From contig NC_016457.1 of NCBI RefSeq assembly GCF_000226115.1, positions 9,548,001-9,612,000 on the forward strand: a DNA stretch of 64,000 nt, given 5' to 3'. The DNA comes from Thermothielavioides terrestris NRRL 8126 (lineage: Eukaryota; Ascomycota; Sordariomycetes; Sordariales; Chaetomiaceae). The notes beneath the pieces are model-generated. The model saw nothing but the letters and a program-made list of their open reading frames with translations, did no database searches and had not been told where the DNA came from. Shown piece after piece: positions 44,417 to 56,019 of this stretch. The translations under genes and the position numbers were made by a program. Numbering within the stretch: the stretch's first letter is position 1; each line of letters begins with the position of its first letter.

Positions 44417-45342
44417 CTAGTCGGCAAACATCTGCGCCTCAGCCACCCCTCCCTCCCCGAGCGTCTCCCCCAGCTTGACTAGCGTGTTCTCGTACACGCG
44501 CGCAACATCCATGAACAGCCGCTCCTCGTCCTCGTTCCAGGCAGGCCCGTCCTCTCCACCTGGCCCCTCCGGGCCGCTCTCGGCTTCATCGAGCGTGTCG
44601 TCCCCCTCCCTGTCGCCCTTCTCATCATCTGCCCGGTCGTCGCCATCGTCGTCCTCGCCGGGCGTTTTGCCCATGACCTCCACCATCACGAAGCGGGCCT
44701 GCTCGACCAGGCTCTTGCAGCGCACCATGTCGGTCCTGCTCATGCCGGCCCGGAGGCCGTTCTCGAACCCCGGCAGCGGCTCGCCGGTCTCCATGTCCGC
44801 GCCCGAGAGCAGGCTGGCGAAGCAGTGGTCGAGCTTGTGCAGGATCGGGAAGGTCGCGGCCGGCGCCGGCGGGAAGCCCTTCACCCAGGTGTTGAACTCG
44901 CTGGCGATGTTGAGCAGGTAGGGGATTTGTAGGTTGGCTGTGGGAGACGACGCGTTAACAGGAGATGGATTGTGTAGAGCGACGAAGAGATTGGAAAACG
45001 CATACGTGTGCCGGACAGCCAGACAATGTTAATCAGCCCGTCGAGGTCCTTGCACAGCTCGGTCATGGACCTGTAGCCCTCGATCTCGTCGCCGCCGGGC
45101 GGGGCCTTGCCCGCTTTCTTGAGGAAGCGGCGGGTCATATGCATCAGGCGCTCCGAGACGAAGTGTCGCACCTGGTCCTCCTTCGCGGACCCGGGCCGCA
45201 GGGCGCGGGCGCGGGGATGCGGCAGGCCGGCGACGGAGCGAATGGTCGACGTTGTGCTTGCGGTGGTCGGCGCGGGCGACGGCAGAGTATTTACCATGAA
45301 GCCGCCCGCGCTGGCGGACGGCGAGCCCGGGGTCTCAGCCAT
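44417..45342 (-). CDS. Conserved ascomycete protein of unknown function, acidic C-terminus (285 aa)
   Basis: Exons are 45342-45006 and 44937-44417. The 68-nt intron (GTATGC, TGTTAAC branch, CCCACAG) joins in phase to 286 codons. Start AAAATGGC has good context. After a Ser/Thr-rich leader comes a helical domain (EDQVRHFVSERLMHMTRRFLKK, ELCKDLDGLINIVWLSGT, NLQIPYLLNIASEFNTW). It continues with FPILHKLDHCFASLLSG, a TDMVRCKSLVEQARFVMVEVMGK helix, an Asp/Glu-rich linker and a conserved DVARVYENTLVKLGETL end. The pattern is that of a single-copy conserved protein; I do not assign a function. Confidence 0.82.
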
Positions 45343-45722
45343 TTTCGATTTCGGGTATGCGTAGGTTCTTTGATTGGTCATTTGGACATTGCATTGTCGT
45401 GTTCGCGGGGTCGGCTGGAGGTCGGGCGATGGGCAGCTTCCAGTCGAAAGCGGGGGAAGTTCCTGGTTCAGGAATGCGAAGCTCTCGGCGGGCGGCGGGG
45501 TGATGCAAAATGCCATGCCACTGGGCGCTCTCGCAAAGGCCACCGTTAACTACCAGGTAACCTTATCGATAAGATCGCGGTGCTTGAGCACCCCTGCCAG
45601 TTGCGGCCTGTGCATCTGTCGCCCCGAAAATTCGGCTGCTTGCATGATCAAGGCCGACAATCCGTCCTCTCAAGCATTCCTTGCGAACACAATCCTCCCA
45701 CATAAACGCTAAACCCACCGCC

Positions 45723-46004
45723 ATGCCACCTAAGCGCATCAGCGGCTCGCGCCGCTCCTATAACCCGATTACCAGCGCTTACAATGCCCTATTCGTGTCC
45801 GAGAATGCTCCCATTGTGCGGAGCGTGGCCTTCTTCGGCGTGAGTTGCCGCCCGGCGTCGCCGTAGCAAACACATCATTCACTGACAGCCGAATAGATCG
45901 CCGTCACGTTCCTTGCCAGCGGCTGGGCCGAGGCCGTCCTTTGGTTTGTTGTCCCTCGCTCCGCTCGTCCAATTCGCGCACTGACTCCTGGCAGCCCCCA
46001 GTAA
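45723..46004 (+). CDS. tom6: Tom6-like small subunit of the mitochondrial TOM complex
   Basis: Exon 1 is 45723-45839 ([13 protein letters not shown]..., [14 protein letters not shown]). The intron 45840-45896 has GTGAGT, a CACTGAC branch and AATAG. Exon 2 starts 45897 ([15 protein letters not shown]). The soluble basic N-terminus, [15 protein letters not shown] and a single C-terminal TM are the pattern I associate with fungal Tom6, which steadies the TOM40 pore. Read straight through, exon 2 gives 74 aa with a 20-residue tail not usual in the family. A second intron-like stretch (GTTTGT... CTGAC... CCCCAG just before the TAA) may remove it, so the C-terminus is uncertain. Confidence 0.65.
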
Positions 46005-46680
46005 CCGCTTGACGGCTTGCCATAGACGAGAAGCGGAAGGAACATCCACGCTTGGGCGAATCCCTGTATGACATCGCGAAGGACCTCTGTACGATACGGA
46101 TAGAAGGAAGAGCCGCTCGGTTGCCCGGGAATATCGAGCGGTCTCCATGGGCGGCGTTTGGGGGGATGCAATCTCAATGCTAATACCGATAAACTTATTG
46201 GCCTCTGCCTTCTACGTCCGGTGCAGCGACTGCCTTTGGGTGAACCTACAGGAAAGGAGTACAGCACTGTTGGCCACGAGCCTGGGCTGTCGGGCGTCCA
46301 GGGGGGAGGTCAGAACAATCACAGCCTCTACAGCTCGGGGGACCTCATTATATGCGAGTGATGCAGAGCACAGGTCGAACGAAGACCAGTTCTGCATGGC
46401 ACCTTCAGGACTCAATCACACAGTGCCGCTCTGTGCTGTCGCATTGATGCCCTCTAATTTCCAGGTGACACAGGCCATTGCCAATGTGCAGAGCATTGTT
46501 CGGGCCGTCGATTTGCTGCCCCTTTGTGACGCGGCCGCCGCTCAACCCGCCGTGTGTTCTCGAACAATGGAGGCGGCCGGGGACAAGCCAGACAAGCACC
46601 CATTGTCCACACAGGTACAACAACTCACCGATAACAACTTTATTGTCTTGTCACTCTGCCGAGGTCGATAAAAAAGCGTC
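46005..46680. other. Intergenic, no supported gene
   Basis: One 174-codon frame (46147-46671) has no recognisable motif and ends against the next gene. It is treated as chance. Confidence 0.45.
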
Positions 46681-47607
46681 ATGGCCTCCCTGCACCGACT
46701 CTCCAGTCCATCTACCCCAAACCGCGACCCCTTAGATCGCACCACAACAACCCCAAACACCCAAGTCCCACCCCAACAAGCACGCACCATGCCGCTCAAC
46801 CGCAAACGCCCCTCGCCTCTCCCCTCCCTCGCACCCCCCTCCTCCATCTACTCCCAGCCGGACCCGAGCACTGTCTCGGTCCCAGTCTCTCACCTCCCCA
46901 ACGACACAGCAGGCGCCGCCGGCGGCCCCTCCGCCCGCCGCCCGACCTCCTCCGCCTTTTTCCACCCCCTTTCCACATCAGCTAACCCGAGCCACCCCTC
47001 CCTCAACCCCTTCGCCGGCTACTACCAGCAGCAGCAGCCGGATCAAGCCGACGCGCTAGGCGGCTACGACGGCGCGTACGACCGCGCCGGCGCCGGTCCT
47101 GCCCCTATTAACCTCCACCCTCCCCCTGGCAGCAACTGGTTCAAAAGCAAGACCAGCAAGACCAGCAGCAGCAGCAGCGGTAAGTCGCACAGCAGCAGCA
47201 GCAGCAAGTCAAGCAGCAGCAGCGGAAGCAGCAGCAAGCGCAAGCCGCAGCGGCACGACGTGCTCAAGGTGGACGCGAGCTCGCTCTCGCTGGCCGCGCG
47301 GATGGGCATCTACCTGATGGGGACGACGCCGGAGAAGCTGGAGCGGGCGGCGCGGCGGCAGGCGGAGAAGCGGCGGGCGGCGAGGCGGGAGGCGCGGAGG
47401 GAGCGGAGGGAGAGGGAGCGGGTGGTCGGGGGGAAAGAGAAGAAGAAGAAGGAGAAGGAGGACTGGGAGAGCAAGAGTGGGGTGATTGAGGAGGAGGAGG
47501 AGGAGGAGGATAGCGGGGACGATGACCTCGACCCCGCGCCTGAGGGTGCTGAGCATGAGGAGGAGAAGGTCGGTGCCGTGGAGGGCACTGAGGGGCCTCG
47601 TGTGTGA
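46681..47607 (+). CDS. Ser-rich, low-complexity protein of unknown function (308 aa)
   Basis: Single exon. Pro/Ser-rich N-terminal half, a short SNWFKSK segment, a poly-Ser tract coded by AGC repeats (about 47168-47240), then KPQRHDVLKVDASSLSLAARMGIYLMG. The latter looks like the one conserved, foldable piece. It is followed by an Arg/Glu coiled-coil region (residues about 215-265) and a Glu-run acidic tail. Start is at GTCATGG; a second ATG at 46789 (MPLNRKRPSP) is a real alternative. Nuclear location is possible from the basic tract. Not recognised. Confidence 0.6.
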   Translation: MASLHRLSSPSTPNRDPLDRTTTTPNTQVPPQQARTMPLNRKRPSPLPSLAPPSSIYSQPDPSTVSVPVSHLPNDTAGAAGGPSARRPTSSAFFHPLSTSANPSHPSLNPFAGYYQQQQPDQADALGGYDGAYDRAGAGPAPINLHPPPGSNWFKSKTSKTSSSSSGKSHSSSSSKSSSSSGSSSKRKPQRHDVLKVDASSLSLAARMGIYLMGTTPEKLERAARRQAEKRRAARREARRERRERERVVGGKEKKKKEKEDWESKSGVIEEEEEEEDSGDDDLDPAPEGAEHEEEKVGAVEGTEGPRV

Positions 47608-47926
47608 GACACGCTCACTGTTCTTAGAGTGAGCGGTCAAGAGTGGTCGGTGCTGGCGTTGGTGTTGACTTGACCGCTAGATTTCATCGCCGTCTCTTTC
47701 TTTGCATCTCATAGAGTGGTTAGCAGGAAAATAGATTGGCCATGCTCTCTTTATTGTATTGCTTGCTATCATTGTTGATTGTGACTGTATGACGCTCAAA
47801 CACAGACACGGATGCCAAACAGCACTTGGCTCCGTGACCAACCCTCCTCTATGATACCGTGATACCGCTAGTACGACAACGCAGGCCCAACGCCCCGCTG
47901 CTCGCTCGGCGAACTCGCTTTCATGA

Positions 47927-49450
47927 CTAGTAATTGCAAATGCCACCGACTTCGTCATCCATCGTCCACGTGCCCGCCAAGCCGGGCACGGAAACCTCCT
48001 CGGTCTGGCCCTGGACCTGCAGGCCAGCCCCTTCGTCAGCCTTACCGGCAAAGAAGTCGCCCTGGCCCTCAGTCCTTGGCGCCCGGCTCATGAACCGCTT
48101 GGTCCACTCCTCGATGGCGGGCTCGCCCGTCTCGTCGCGCGCTTGCTTCAGAAACGAGATAAGCGCGGTGCCGCCGGTCCCCTTGAGGTTGGCGCCCTTC
48201 TTGCCGCCGGCGTCCCCATCCGCGTCGAAAGCCATGCCCTGCGGCTGCCGGCGCGAGGCGGTGGCCAGATTGACCTTGCGCCGCGTAGCCTCGGGGCTGC
48301 GGCTGCGGGCGCGCACCTCGCGGCTCGGCAGGACGATGTACCGGGTGACAATGGCGATGTGCTTATCGCGGAGCGCACGGAGCATCGACAGGCATGCGTC
48401 GTAGGCGACGCACAGCTCGCGGTTGTCTCGGTTCAGCTCGACATAATCGCGGATGTTGGCGACGGCCTGCACGTCACTGAGGAACCGCGCGTGCGGTCCC
48501 GGCATGTAGCGGCGCATTTCCATGATGAAGTTGTGCTTGGGCGCCGGGCCGCGGCCCTCGCGCTCCGCCTCGGGGCGGCTCGGCCCCTTGTCGCCAGTGG
48601 GACGATGCTCAATCCCCAGAACGATGTCGAAGAACTGTATCAGGCTGCTCTGGGCGTTGCTCCCGCCGGCGTACTGCCGGAAGGTCCCGTTGCCGGATTC
48701 GTCCTCATAGAGCACGCCGTTGGGCAGGCCAGCCTCGGCCATATTCTTACTGCCGGCGAGGAAGGGGCGGATGCGGTGGTAGAAGATGTGCGGGTCGCAG
48801 CTCTCGTGCAAGCGCCCCAGCAGGGCAGTGAGGTCGTCCAGGCGCTCGGCAAAAGCATGGAGGCAGCGCGCCACGGTTGGCGCATCGTCCTCACGTGCCG
48901 CGGCGATGGCGGTCAGCATCAGGGGGATGATGGGCGCGCCGCGGGCTTCCATGGCGACCGACACGAGGTAGAACCACGACTCGTCGAGACTGCCTGTGAA
49001 CGTGGTCAGGGTGGCCAAGTTCTCGAGGTTGTCAACGTCCTCGTCCATGAATAGCGGCTTGAAGTTCCACAGACAGACGGCTGCGTAGGTGGCGACGGGC
49101 GGCACCTCGAGGTGTTCCGACACCTGCAGCAGCGGGATCGAGATGGAGGCCGGCAGGCGCTCGCTGGGGCTGTCACCGCCCCAGATGTAGCCGTGGGCCA
49201 TGAAGCACAGCAGCACGTAGGCTCGGCGCCATTCTGCGTCGTGTTCCAGACCGATGGTGGAGAGCACAGGGAGCCGGTCGATGACTCCGCGCAGCCGCTT
49301 GCTGAGGATGAGGGCCTGCAGGTTGGCAACGATGGCCTCCCATTTGTTGTAGTACGGATCCGGCAGTCTCGTCAGCGGCAGGACATCCGGGAGGAAGCCG
49401 TGGGTTGGGGAGATTCCATAGTCGGCGAGGACCGGGATCGGAGGGAGCAT
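47927..49450 (-). CDS. Indoleamine 2,3-dioxygenase (507 aa)
   Basis: Single exon. Heme enzyme that opens the indole ring of tryptophan to N-formylkynurenine, the first step toward kynurenine and NAD. Family marks are GFLPDVLPLTRLPDPYYNKWE near the start, LCFMAHGYIWGG, CLWNFKPLFMDE, the GGSNAQSSLIQFFDIVLGIEH substrate-side segment, RRYMPGPHARFL, and RDKHIAIVTRYIVLP with the proximal heme His. After about residue 400 there is a variable insert, then GTGGTALISFLKQARDET, also conserved. The acidic C-terminal extension is longer than in mammals, as is common in fungi. Divergent to the Vps23 gene. Confidence 0.95.
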   Translation of the reverse strand: MLPPIPVLADYGISPTHGFLPDVLPLTRLPDPYYNKWEAIVANLQALILSKRLRGVIDRLPVLSTIGLEHDAEWRRAYVLLCFMAHGYIWGGDSPSERLPASISIPLLQVSEHLEVPPVATYAAVCLWNFKPLFMDEDVDNLENLATLTTFTGSLDESWFYLVSVAMEARGAPIIPLMLTAIAAAREDDAPTVARCLHAFAERLDDLTALLGRLHESCDPHIFYHRIRPFLAGSKNMAEAGLPNGVLYEDESGNGTFRQYAGGSNAQSSLIQFFDIVLGIEHRPTGDKGPSRPEAEREGRGPAPKHNFIMEMRRYMPGPHARFLSDVQAVANIRDYVELNRDNRELCVAYDACLSMLRALRDKHIAIVTRYIVLPSREVRARSRSPEATRRKVNLATASRRQPQGMAFDADGDAGGKKGANLKGTGGTALISFLKQARDETGEPAIEEWTKRFMSRAPRTEGQGDFFAGKADEGAGLQVQGQTEEVSVPGLAGTWTMDDEVGGICNY

Positions 49451-50515
49451 GCTTCTGATGTTGCAAACGCTTGTGTTGATGGCTGTTGACCTGACCTCCT
49501 TGCCTTGGTACTACCAAGCCGAAGTTGTGCGTGTGAATTGGGCCAATGGAAAGTTCCAAATCGCTCAATTGTCAAACAAAGAAGTCCTGACGCAAGGAGT
49601 ATACAGCATATGCTCTGTAATACTCCTCAGCCGTGCGAGAACTCGGTTGTGGCGTGGACATGCAGGGACAGTTAGGCTGTTTTGGAAAGAGGGAAAGAGG
49701 AGAGGGAAAGAGGAAAACTCTGGGCAGAGTCTTGTCTGGACAGGAGACCGTCCTGATGAGTCGAAGTGCTCCTGCGTCGGTTGCAGGGTCTCCTCGGGAG
49801 GGGCCGGTCTTTGTAATCGCCAACATCAGACGACCAGAAAAGTTCGCCCCATCCTGGTTTCCCAGCGAACTTCCCAGCAGCTGACTTCTGCGACATCGGT
49901 TAACTAGAAAAACCAAAATACCAAATTGGCCTCTTTGGTGCGTGACCTAGTGGGGAACGGGGAACGGGGAAAATATCGCAGACACTGAGTGTTGCTGTTG
50001 GCCATTCAGTTGCCTTGGCCGTCTTGTGCCAGTTCCGACTGCGGCACGAAGGTCCAAGTTGAAACTTTCCACGGGGCGATGCCGGCGTTTCCGTTCAGAT
50101 CCGACTGATGACGAAAGGTAACGTTAGCTAGGTGGCGGCAGACTGTGCGCTAGTTTCTGCGCCAGTTGCCGCGCCCGGCTTGCACGGGTGATCAAGGGAA
50201 GAGGGAGGTGGTCTCGAACCCCTGGCATGTCGAGAAGGAAAGTGCGGCGAACATTTCACCTTGAGGACCCTGGCCAGGTGACACGAGATCGGCCCCGCGA
50301 TTAACCGAAACAACAGGCATGAACCCGGCAGGCTGTGAGATGTGGGCTGCAGAAAGAAGCTTGGGCCACCACCCCGCCAACCCAGCAGTGTCATCAATTG
50401 ATTCGTAGTGTAGTGAGCTTGGCGCCACGTCGCTTGGCACCCCGCTGCCGCTCCTCAACAGCGAGGAAGCAACAAACGGTTCCTGGCCATGCGACGCCGA
50501 TAAGACCAGATCAAC
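49451..50515. other. Divergent intergenic region between IDO and VPS23
   Basis: Shared promoter region of two divergent genes. Includes a short GGGGAAC tandem near 49953-49970. No gene seen. Confidence 0.5.
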
Positions 50516-52333
50516 ATGGTGGTGCAACAACACGTCCTGAACTGGCTCTACAGTGTTCTGACAAGTGTGCGCCGCCCGTCTTGACCCCGAACCTCCAAAA
50601 TGGCATGATTGGAGCTAACTCCTCCCCTCTCGCGCGCCCAGGAGTACCACGACGTCAACCGCACCTACAACGACGTGGCCCAGGCGCTGTCTCAGTATCC
50701 GTCCCTCTCTCCTCGGACTGATGTGTACAGTACGCAACCAAGCCCGGCTCTTGCCCTGCGAGCGCAGCTGACAACACCCGCGACCGCAGCCTTCCCTAAT
50801 GGCACCTCTGCCCTGCTCCTCCATCTCTCGGGCACGATCCCGGTCCTCTTCCGCGGCGCGACCTACCGCTTTCCCATCTCACTATGGGTGCCCCACGCCT
50901 ACCCGCGCGAACCCCCGCTAGTCTACGTGACGCCGACCGAGACCATGATGGTGCGTCCAGGGCAGCACGTTGATCCGCAGGGCCAGGTGTACCATCCTTA
51001 CCTCGTCGGCTGGCCGACCTTCTGGGATGTAAGCTGGGATGCCGTACGACTGTGAAGGTGGTCCAAGACTGATCCAGTGCTCCAGAAATCCACCATCCTG
51101 GACTTCCTCGCGATCCTCCGAGATGTCTTTGCCAAGGAGCCGCCGGTTGTCTCTCGCCAGCAAGCGCCTCCACTTCCAAGCCAACAGACTCCTACTCCTC
51201 CTCCTGTGCCCCCGCTGCCGCCAGATCTTGCCCCGAAACCAGCCAGCCGCGCTCAAACAACCGCCCCGGAAGCTGTGAGGCCGCCGCCCCCGCCGCCGAA
51301 ACCCGGGACGCAAAACCAGCCTCCGCAGCAGCCATCCCCCTCCCCGGCTCAGGCCGCTGGGCCCAGGGTTCCTCCTCCACCGCCAAAGGTCGGGGGGCCA
51401 GCAATCAGTCAAGCACCTGAAGGTGCACCGGCATCACAGCAGCAGCCCATAAGCAGCGGGCCTTCGCGTTACGAGACAGCTCCGCCACTCCCGACACAGG
51501 CGACACCCGCATCATCCGAGTCTCGACAGCCACCATTGCCTCCGCCGGCGGAGCAACCACAACCCCAAATCCCTCAATACTATGGACACCCACAACCTGC
51601 CGGATTTCCGCCTGGCCCGCCACAACCGCCATTCCCCCCAGCCGACCCCCGACGGACGTCGACTTTGACACATCCCCTACCATACGGCACCCCCCCGCCC
51701 ACCTGGCAGCAACCGCCGCCTCCGGTCCAAGCGCAGCCGAAGCCCAAACCGCCCCCTCCGCCCGACCTCATGGACGACGACCTCACCCTCACCATCCCCT
51801 CCCCTTCCTCCGTGCCCCCGCCTCCGATCCCCCCGAACCCAGAGAAAGACCTCCTCCTGCAGCGTCTCGCCCAAGCGCTGCACGCGCACCGCCAGAAGGC
51901 CCGCGCACAAAACGAAGCCTCCCTGCGCGGCCTCCAGGCCCAGCACGCGGCGCTGCTCAACGCGCTGGCGACGCTGCAGTCCGAGTCGGCGCAGCTGAAC
52001 CAGCTGTCGGCGCTGCTGGCGGCCGACGCGGCGATCCTGCAGGACAGCCTGCGCAAGGCGGACGCCGTGATCGAGTCCTCGGCGAACCACCCGCGCCCGG
52101 ACATCGACGAGCTGCTGGTCGCCCCCACCGTCGTCGGCAACCAGCTGTACGAGCTGGTCGCCGAGGAGCGCGCCCTGGCCGACGCCATCTTCGTGCTCGG
52201 GCGCGCGGTCGAGCGCGGCCGCGTCGCGCCGCAGACTTTTGCCAAGATGACGAGGAGCTTGGCCAGGGAGTGGTATTTGAAGAAGGCTCTGGTGAAGAAG
52301 ATCGGGAGGGGGATGGGGTTGGCCGAGGGTTGA
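50516..52333 (+). CDS. vps23: ESCRT-I subunit Vps23 / Tsg101 (541 aa)
   Basis: Exons are 50516-50566, 50642-50729, 50790-51028 and 51086-52333, all GT-AG and in phase (542 codons). Exon 1 encodes MVVQQHVLNWLYSVLTS, the first UEV helix. The UEV domain runs to about residue 130 (YHDVNRTYNDVAQAL, HLSGTIPVLFRGATYRFPISLWVP, HPYLVGWPTFWD) and lacks a catalytic Cys as expected. A Pro-rich linker follows (about 160-370), then a coiled coil (LLQRLAQALHAHRQKAR... LSALLAADAAIL). Last comes the steadiness box (PTVVGNQLYELVAEERALADAIFVLGRAVERG... WYLKKALVKKIG). It binds ubiquitinated cargo and joins Vps28/Vps37 at endosomes, and by family knowledge also serves Rim-pathway pH signalling. Confidence 0.95.
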
Positions 52334-52989
52334 GCGGAGTATGTTGGGTTTGGTTGAACCCTCGGTCGTTACATCAGACGGAATCCGGAGGACAAGAGAG
52401 GGACCAGGCGAGCGTGAGGCCATCTGTCGCGGGGCACGGCTGCAATGGGTCTGCTGATATGATTTGGGGATCTCACGATCATGATAGAGTTGCGATCTTA
52501 TCGCTAGGTAGTTAGGTAGATGGGCAGACGTAGAGGATGCTGCTAGAAGCCTTCAGCAACTCCAGGTCGACCCTTGCTAAACTAATCGAGTTACGCGCGA
52601 TTCTGAAGTTCCATCCAGCGCGTCTCAACCTCAGCCATGGGTAGGTGTGTCGTACAATATTGGCTACTGTCCAGTATACGATGCAACAAGACTGGAGGAC
52701 AGAACAACAAAACGACAAAACAGATACACATGATACCATCAATCCCCAAAACAATGCCCAGTCAACGTGAACGATACTTTTCACCCTTCCACCAATTCAC
52801 CTCTGCCATTGATTCTTCTTCTCAACCTCAACCCGAGACGGCTGCCATCCCCAATCACCCCGGAATCCGCTTCCCCCTCACACCACCACCACCACCACCA
52901 AACCTCTCCAACAACCCCAAGTCCAGCACCCGTGCCGGCCGCGGATGCCGCAGTATGCAATCGGGCGTCGCCACCGGCACAGCAGGGTC
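52334..52989. other. Intergenic between convergent genes; (CAC)n microsatellite
   Basis: 3' flanks of VPS23 and the minus-strand large gene. A CAC trinucleotide run lies near 52881-52900. No gene seen. Confidence 0.5.
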
Positions 52990-55900
52990 CTACTCCCCGC
53001 GACGGCCCGCCTCTGCCGGCGGCCCCTCCTGCACCTGTGTCGCCCACTGTCTCGGCCCCTGACCGCCCGTTCCCGCTCTAGCCCCATCACCACCGCTTTC
53101 ACGACTCGTACCGTTTTCTTCAATGGCAGTACCAGTTTCGTAGCCCCCGCGCGACCCCGAACTCGCCTTCCGCCCCCTCTCTCTCCATCGCCGACCGATA
53201 TCCAGCGCCGCGGCCGCCGCGCGCCGGCCCCAGCTCTGGCTGCTGCTGCTCATGTTTTGGCTCTGGCTCTGGCTCACGCCGTCGCTGCGGCTGCGGCTGC
53301 GGTTGTGATTGGCGGGAAAGACGCGCCCTGAGCGGGTGATATCGCGCGCGTGCGCGGGCGCGGGGCTGACGACGGGCTGGGCGGCGGTTTTGCTCCAGGA
53401 TGTTCTGCCCCATGTCTGGGAGTCCGTGTAGCAGGGCGGTTGGCGGTGTCTGGATGGGGTTGCGGCGTGGCCGGCTTGGTTCGCGCGGGATATGCTGCTC
53501 TGGGGGTCAAGCTGGGCGTAGCTTCGCTCCAGCTCGCCATCGCTTTTGTGGTTGATGAGGAGACGTCCGCTCGCGGTGTGGACGACATGGGAAGGGCGGG
53601 GTGCGAGGCGGGCGGTTTTGTTCAGGCGCTCTACTGATGGAGAGGTCTTCGGTGCCAGTGATGTCCGGGGGTAGATTGCCTCCTCCCGGGTGTGGTTCGA
53701 TCTGGACACCTTGCGGAGCGTGGCCCGAATCGAGAAGCCCGCGTCTCGTCTGCCGGTCCTAGCGGGAAGGCGTGCCTCAGCTGCCCCCTCGACGTTGACC
53801 AGGCTGCGTCTCTTCAACACCGGAAGCTTAGGTTGACAGGGCCCTTCCTGTTCTTTCTTCTGGTTGCTTCTGTCCAAAGCCTTGCTTAGCATGCAGGTGC
53901 TGCATGGAATTTCCTTCCCTGGCCGGCCATGGTCGCCGAGGTCCCGAGGTGAGGGCCTGTTCCCATCTGGGCATCGGCCCGACTCGCTGGAGGACATGGC
54001 GAGTCTTTTGTGGGACACCGATATACCGATTGCCTCCCCAGCTGCAGAAAGGGCTATCTCCTCGAATAAGTGTATCCTGGTTTTGACTGGCCACCCTTTG
54101 GCTCGTGGCATCTCGCTTCCGGTAACCCTTGCGGCGTCCTTCGCACAGATGTCCCGACGGCTCTCCCGGGGTAGAGATCCGTGCATTCGTTCTTCTCGAT
54201 ACTCGCGGACCTGATTGCGGCGAGTTGTCACGGAGCATGAAGACGAACTTCGGCGCAAGCAACTTGGTGTGCTGGCCTCGATCGTTCGGGAAACAATGAT
54301 GGGGAGGCTGGGACTCGACTTCAGTGGACGCGTATCCCTCCGTGCCTGCCAGTGTTTCAGATACGAGGGGACAGCCGGCTCAGGCAGGGCTTCCTGGGCC
54401 GTCGTGGAGTTAGATGCCCGTGAGAACCCATCCTTGGTGTGTGTTGGGTTCCCACTGGCCGAGTCTCCCTGATCCCTCTCTGCTGACAGCGAGCGAATGG
54501 TGCGAATCTTGGCTGAGGGTGTATCCCGAAGTAAAGCGAATCGTTGGCCAGAGGAGATCGAGCCAGAGTACGATGATGTTCCCTGTGTATGATGCTCAGT
54601 TATTTGACGCTTCGGCGTTCCTCGCCCTCCGCTCCTGACGTTGATGGTTCGAGACAGTTCATCAAGAAGGCTAGCCCTGAGATCCGCCCCTTCTCGTCGT
54701 CTAATCGTGCAGGCACCGATTTTCTGATGGGCAGCAAATTTGTGACTCGACCCAGGGGAACCGCAATCCGGATCGATTGGACAGTCCAGCGCAGTCTGAC
54801 CCGGCGAATCCAGGTTGCCGCGGTCCCAAACTTCTCCGGCCAATTTCCTTCTTCTCACGGTCTGCGTTCTCCTGGTGCTGTGAGGAAGGGTCGTGCTCAA
54901 AACCTGTTGTCCGGTACAATCTGAAATGTCCTCGAAAGCTTTACGCAAGTCCGCGACACTGTGGCGTTTTCGTTGGAGCCAATTACGCCCTGACTCCATA
55001 CCACCGCTGCTGGAACTGAATCCAGTGCTGTGCTCAGATACTTGAGGCAGGGCTTCCCGAGGGCAGGTGCTTGTCGGGTTGGTCGGACGGGTCGTGGAAG
55101 CCCGAAGTGCTGCCAACAGCTCTCCTCGATGCACTGTCGAGGGTTTAGTGGAATTCGCAGCCGCATACGTGACCACGGGGGACGCAAATGGCGTGCTCCC
55201 TTTGTACGTCAGTGTTGGTATTCCAAAAGCCCAGCTTCCATGTAAGTAACGGGCACCACACTGACCTGACAGGCGTTCAAATATTTTCCTTGTTTCAGCC
55301 ACGGTGGATGGCGTCCACGGGTTCCTGACGTTGCTGCTGAGACTGCTGTTCTTCTTATTGGCTTCGTGTCGCCACTCTGGACTTGGCATACGGGGACGCG
55401 GGTGTGTCTGCCCTGGAGACGCCTAGTCCTCGCTGTTGTTGGGGCTGTGACCGCCAATACTTGGTGCAACGTTGGTTGCCTCATTCCGACCCTCACCGGA
55501 GTGGTTGTCGAGATTCTGGCTGACTTCAACGAGGTGTCCGCCAACAGTTGCCAAGGACGTAACCGCTGCTCCTGCCCTGACATCCTGCGTGGTGCTGGTG
55601 TTGTCCGATGGAGGTACGCCTCTGGAGGGAGATGGTGCAGCCTTGGTGTCTGACGAAGCTTCGGGGCGGTCAAGCTCCATTGAGAGAGTCCGGCCGGGAT
55701 CTTTGATCGTACGAGGATCGCAGGGCTGTCGCCGGCTCTTCCATTGCGCATCGACGGTACCAGGAGTCTCGAACTTCGACACAAGGGCTGCAAGGTTCGG
55801 TGTTATTGTCCGGACTGGGGGTGATGAACCGCGAATGGAGGCCGTAGTCTGGACTCGAGTCGGGCTTTGCGGCTGTGATATTTCTGTGGCAGTTGCGTCG

Positions 55901-56019
55901 GTGAGGACGTGTTTGCGCGCCGGCCGCTGGGTATCGCTGCAACTGGTCTCCCTCTTGTTGGCGAGGCGCAACCGTGCTGGCTTCAAGTCACGGGCGGGCT
56001 GTTGCTTCAGGAAGTCCAT
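52990..56019 (-). CDS. Large basic, disordered protein of unknown function (about 993 aa)
   Basis: Two long frames join by a 48-nt intron (55460-55413, GTATTGG...CTCCAG), giving exons 56019-55461 and 55412-52990 in phase (994 codons). Without it, the first frame stops after 198 codons and a 799-codon frame remains. The protein is rich in Ser, Arg, Thr and Pro with no folded domain recognised. Short conserved-looking spots are NLAALVSKFETPG in exon 1 and STVAETRKIFERLSG in exon 2. Both resemble linear motifs of fungal cytoskeletal or polarity scaffolds; I infer this only loosely. The tail near 53110-53300 is Ser/Arg-rich. The very short intron lacks a clear branch site, so the join is the weak point. 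Confidence 0.6.

Noticed and set aside
46147..46671. 174-codon frame upstream of the Ser-rich gene
   Set aside because: No recognisable motif, no splice pattern, ordinary length for chance in this GC content.
48143..49054. 303-codon frame opposite the IDO gene
   Set aside because: Complement shadow of a GC-rich coding exon; no conserved motif.
50205..50225. tRNA B-box-like GGTTCGAGACC on the minus strand
   Set aside because: The flanking bases do not form a T stem, acceptor stem or A box, so no tRNA can be folded.
54644..54653. GGTTCGAGAC, a second B-box match
   Set aside because: Lies inside a long coding frame with no cloverleaf around it.
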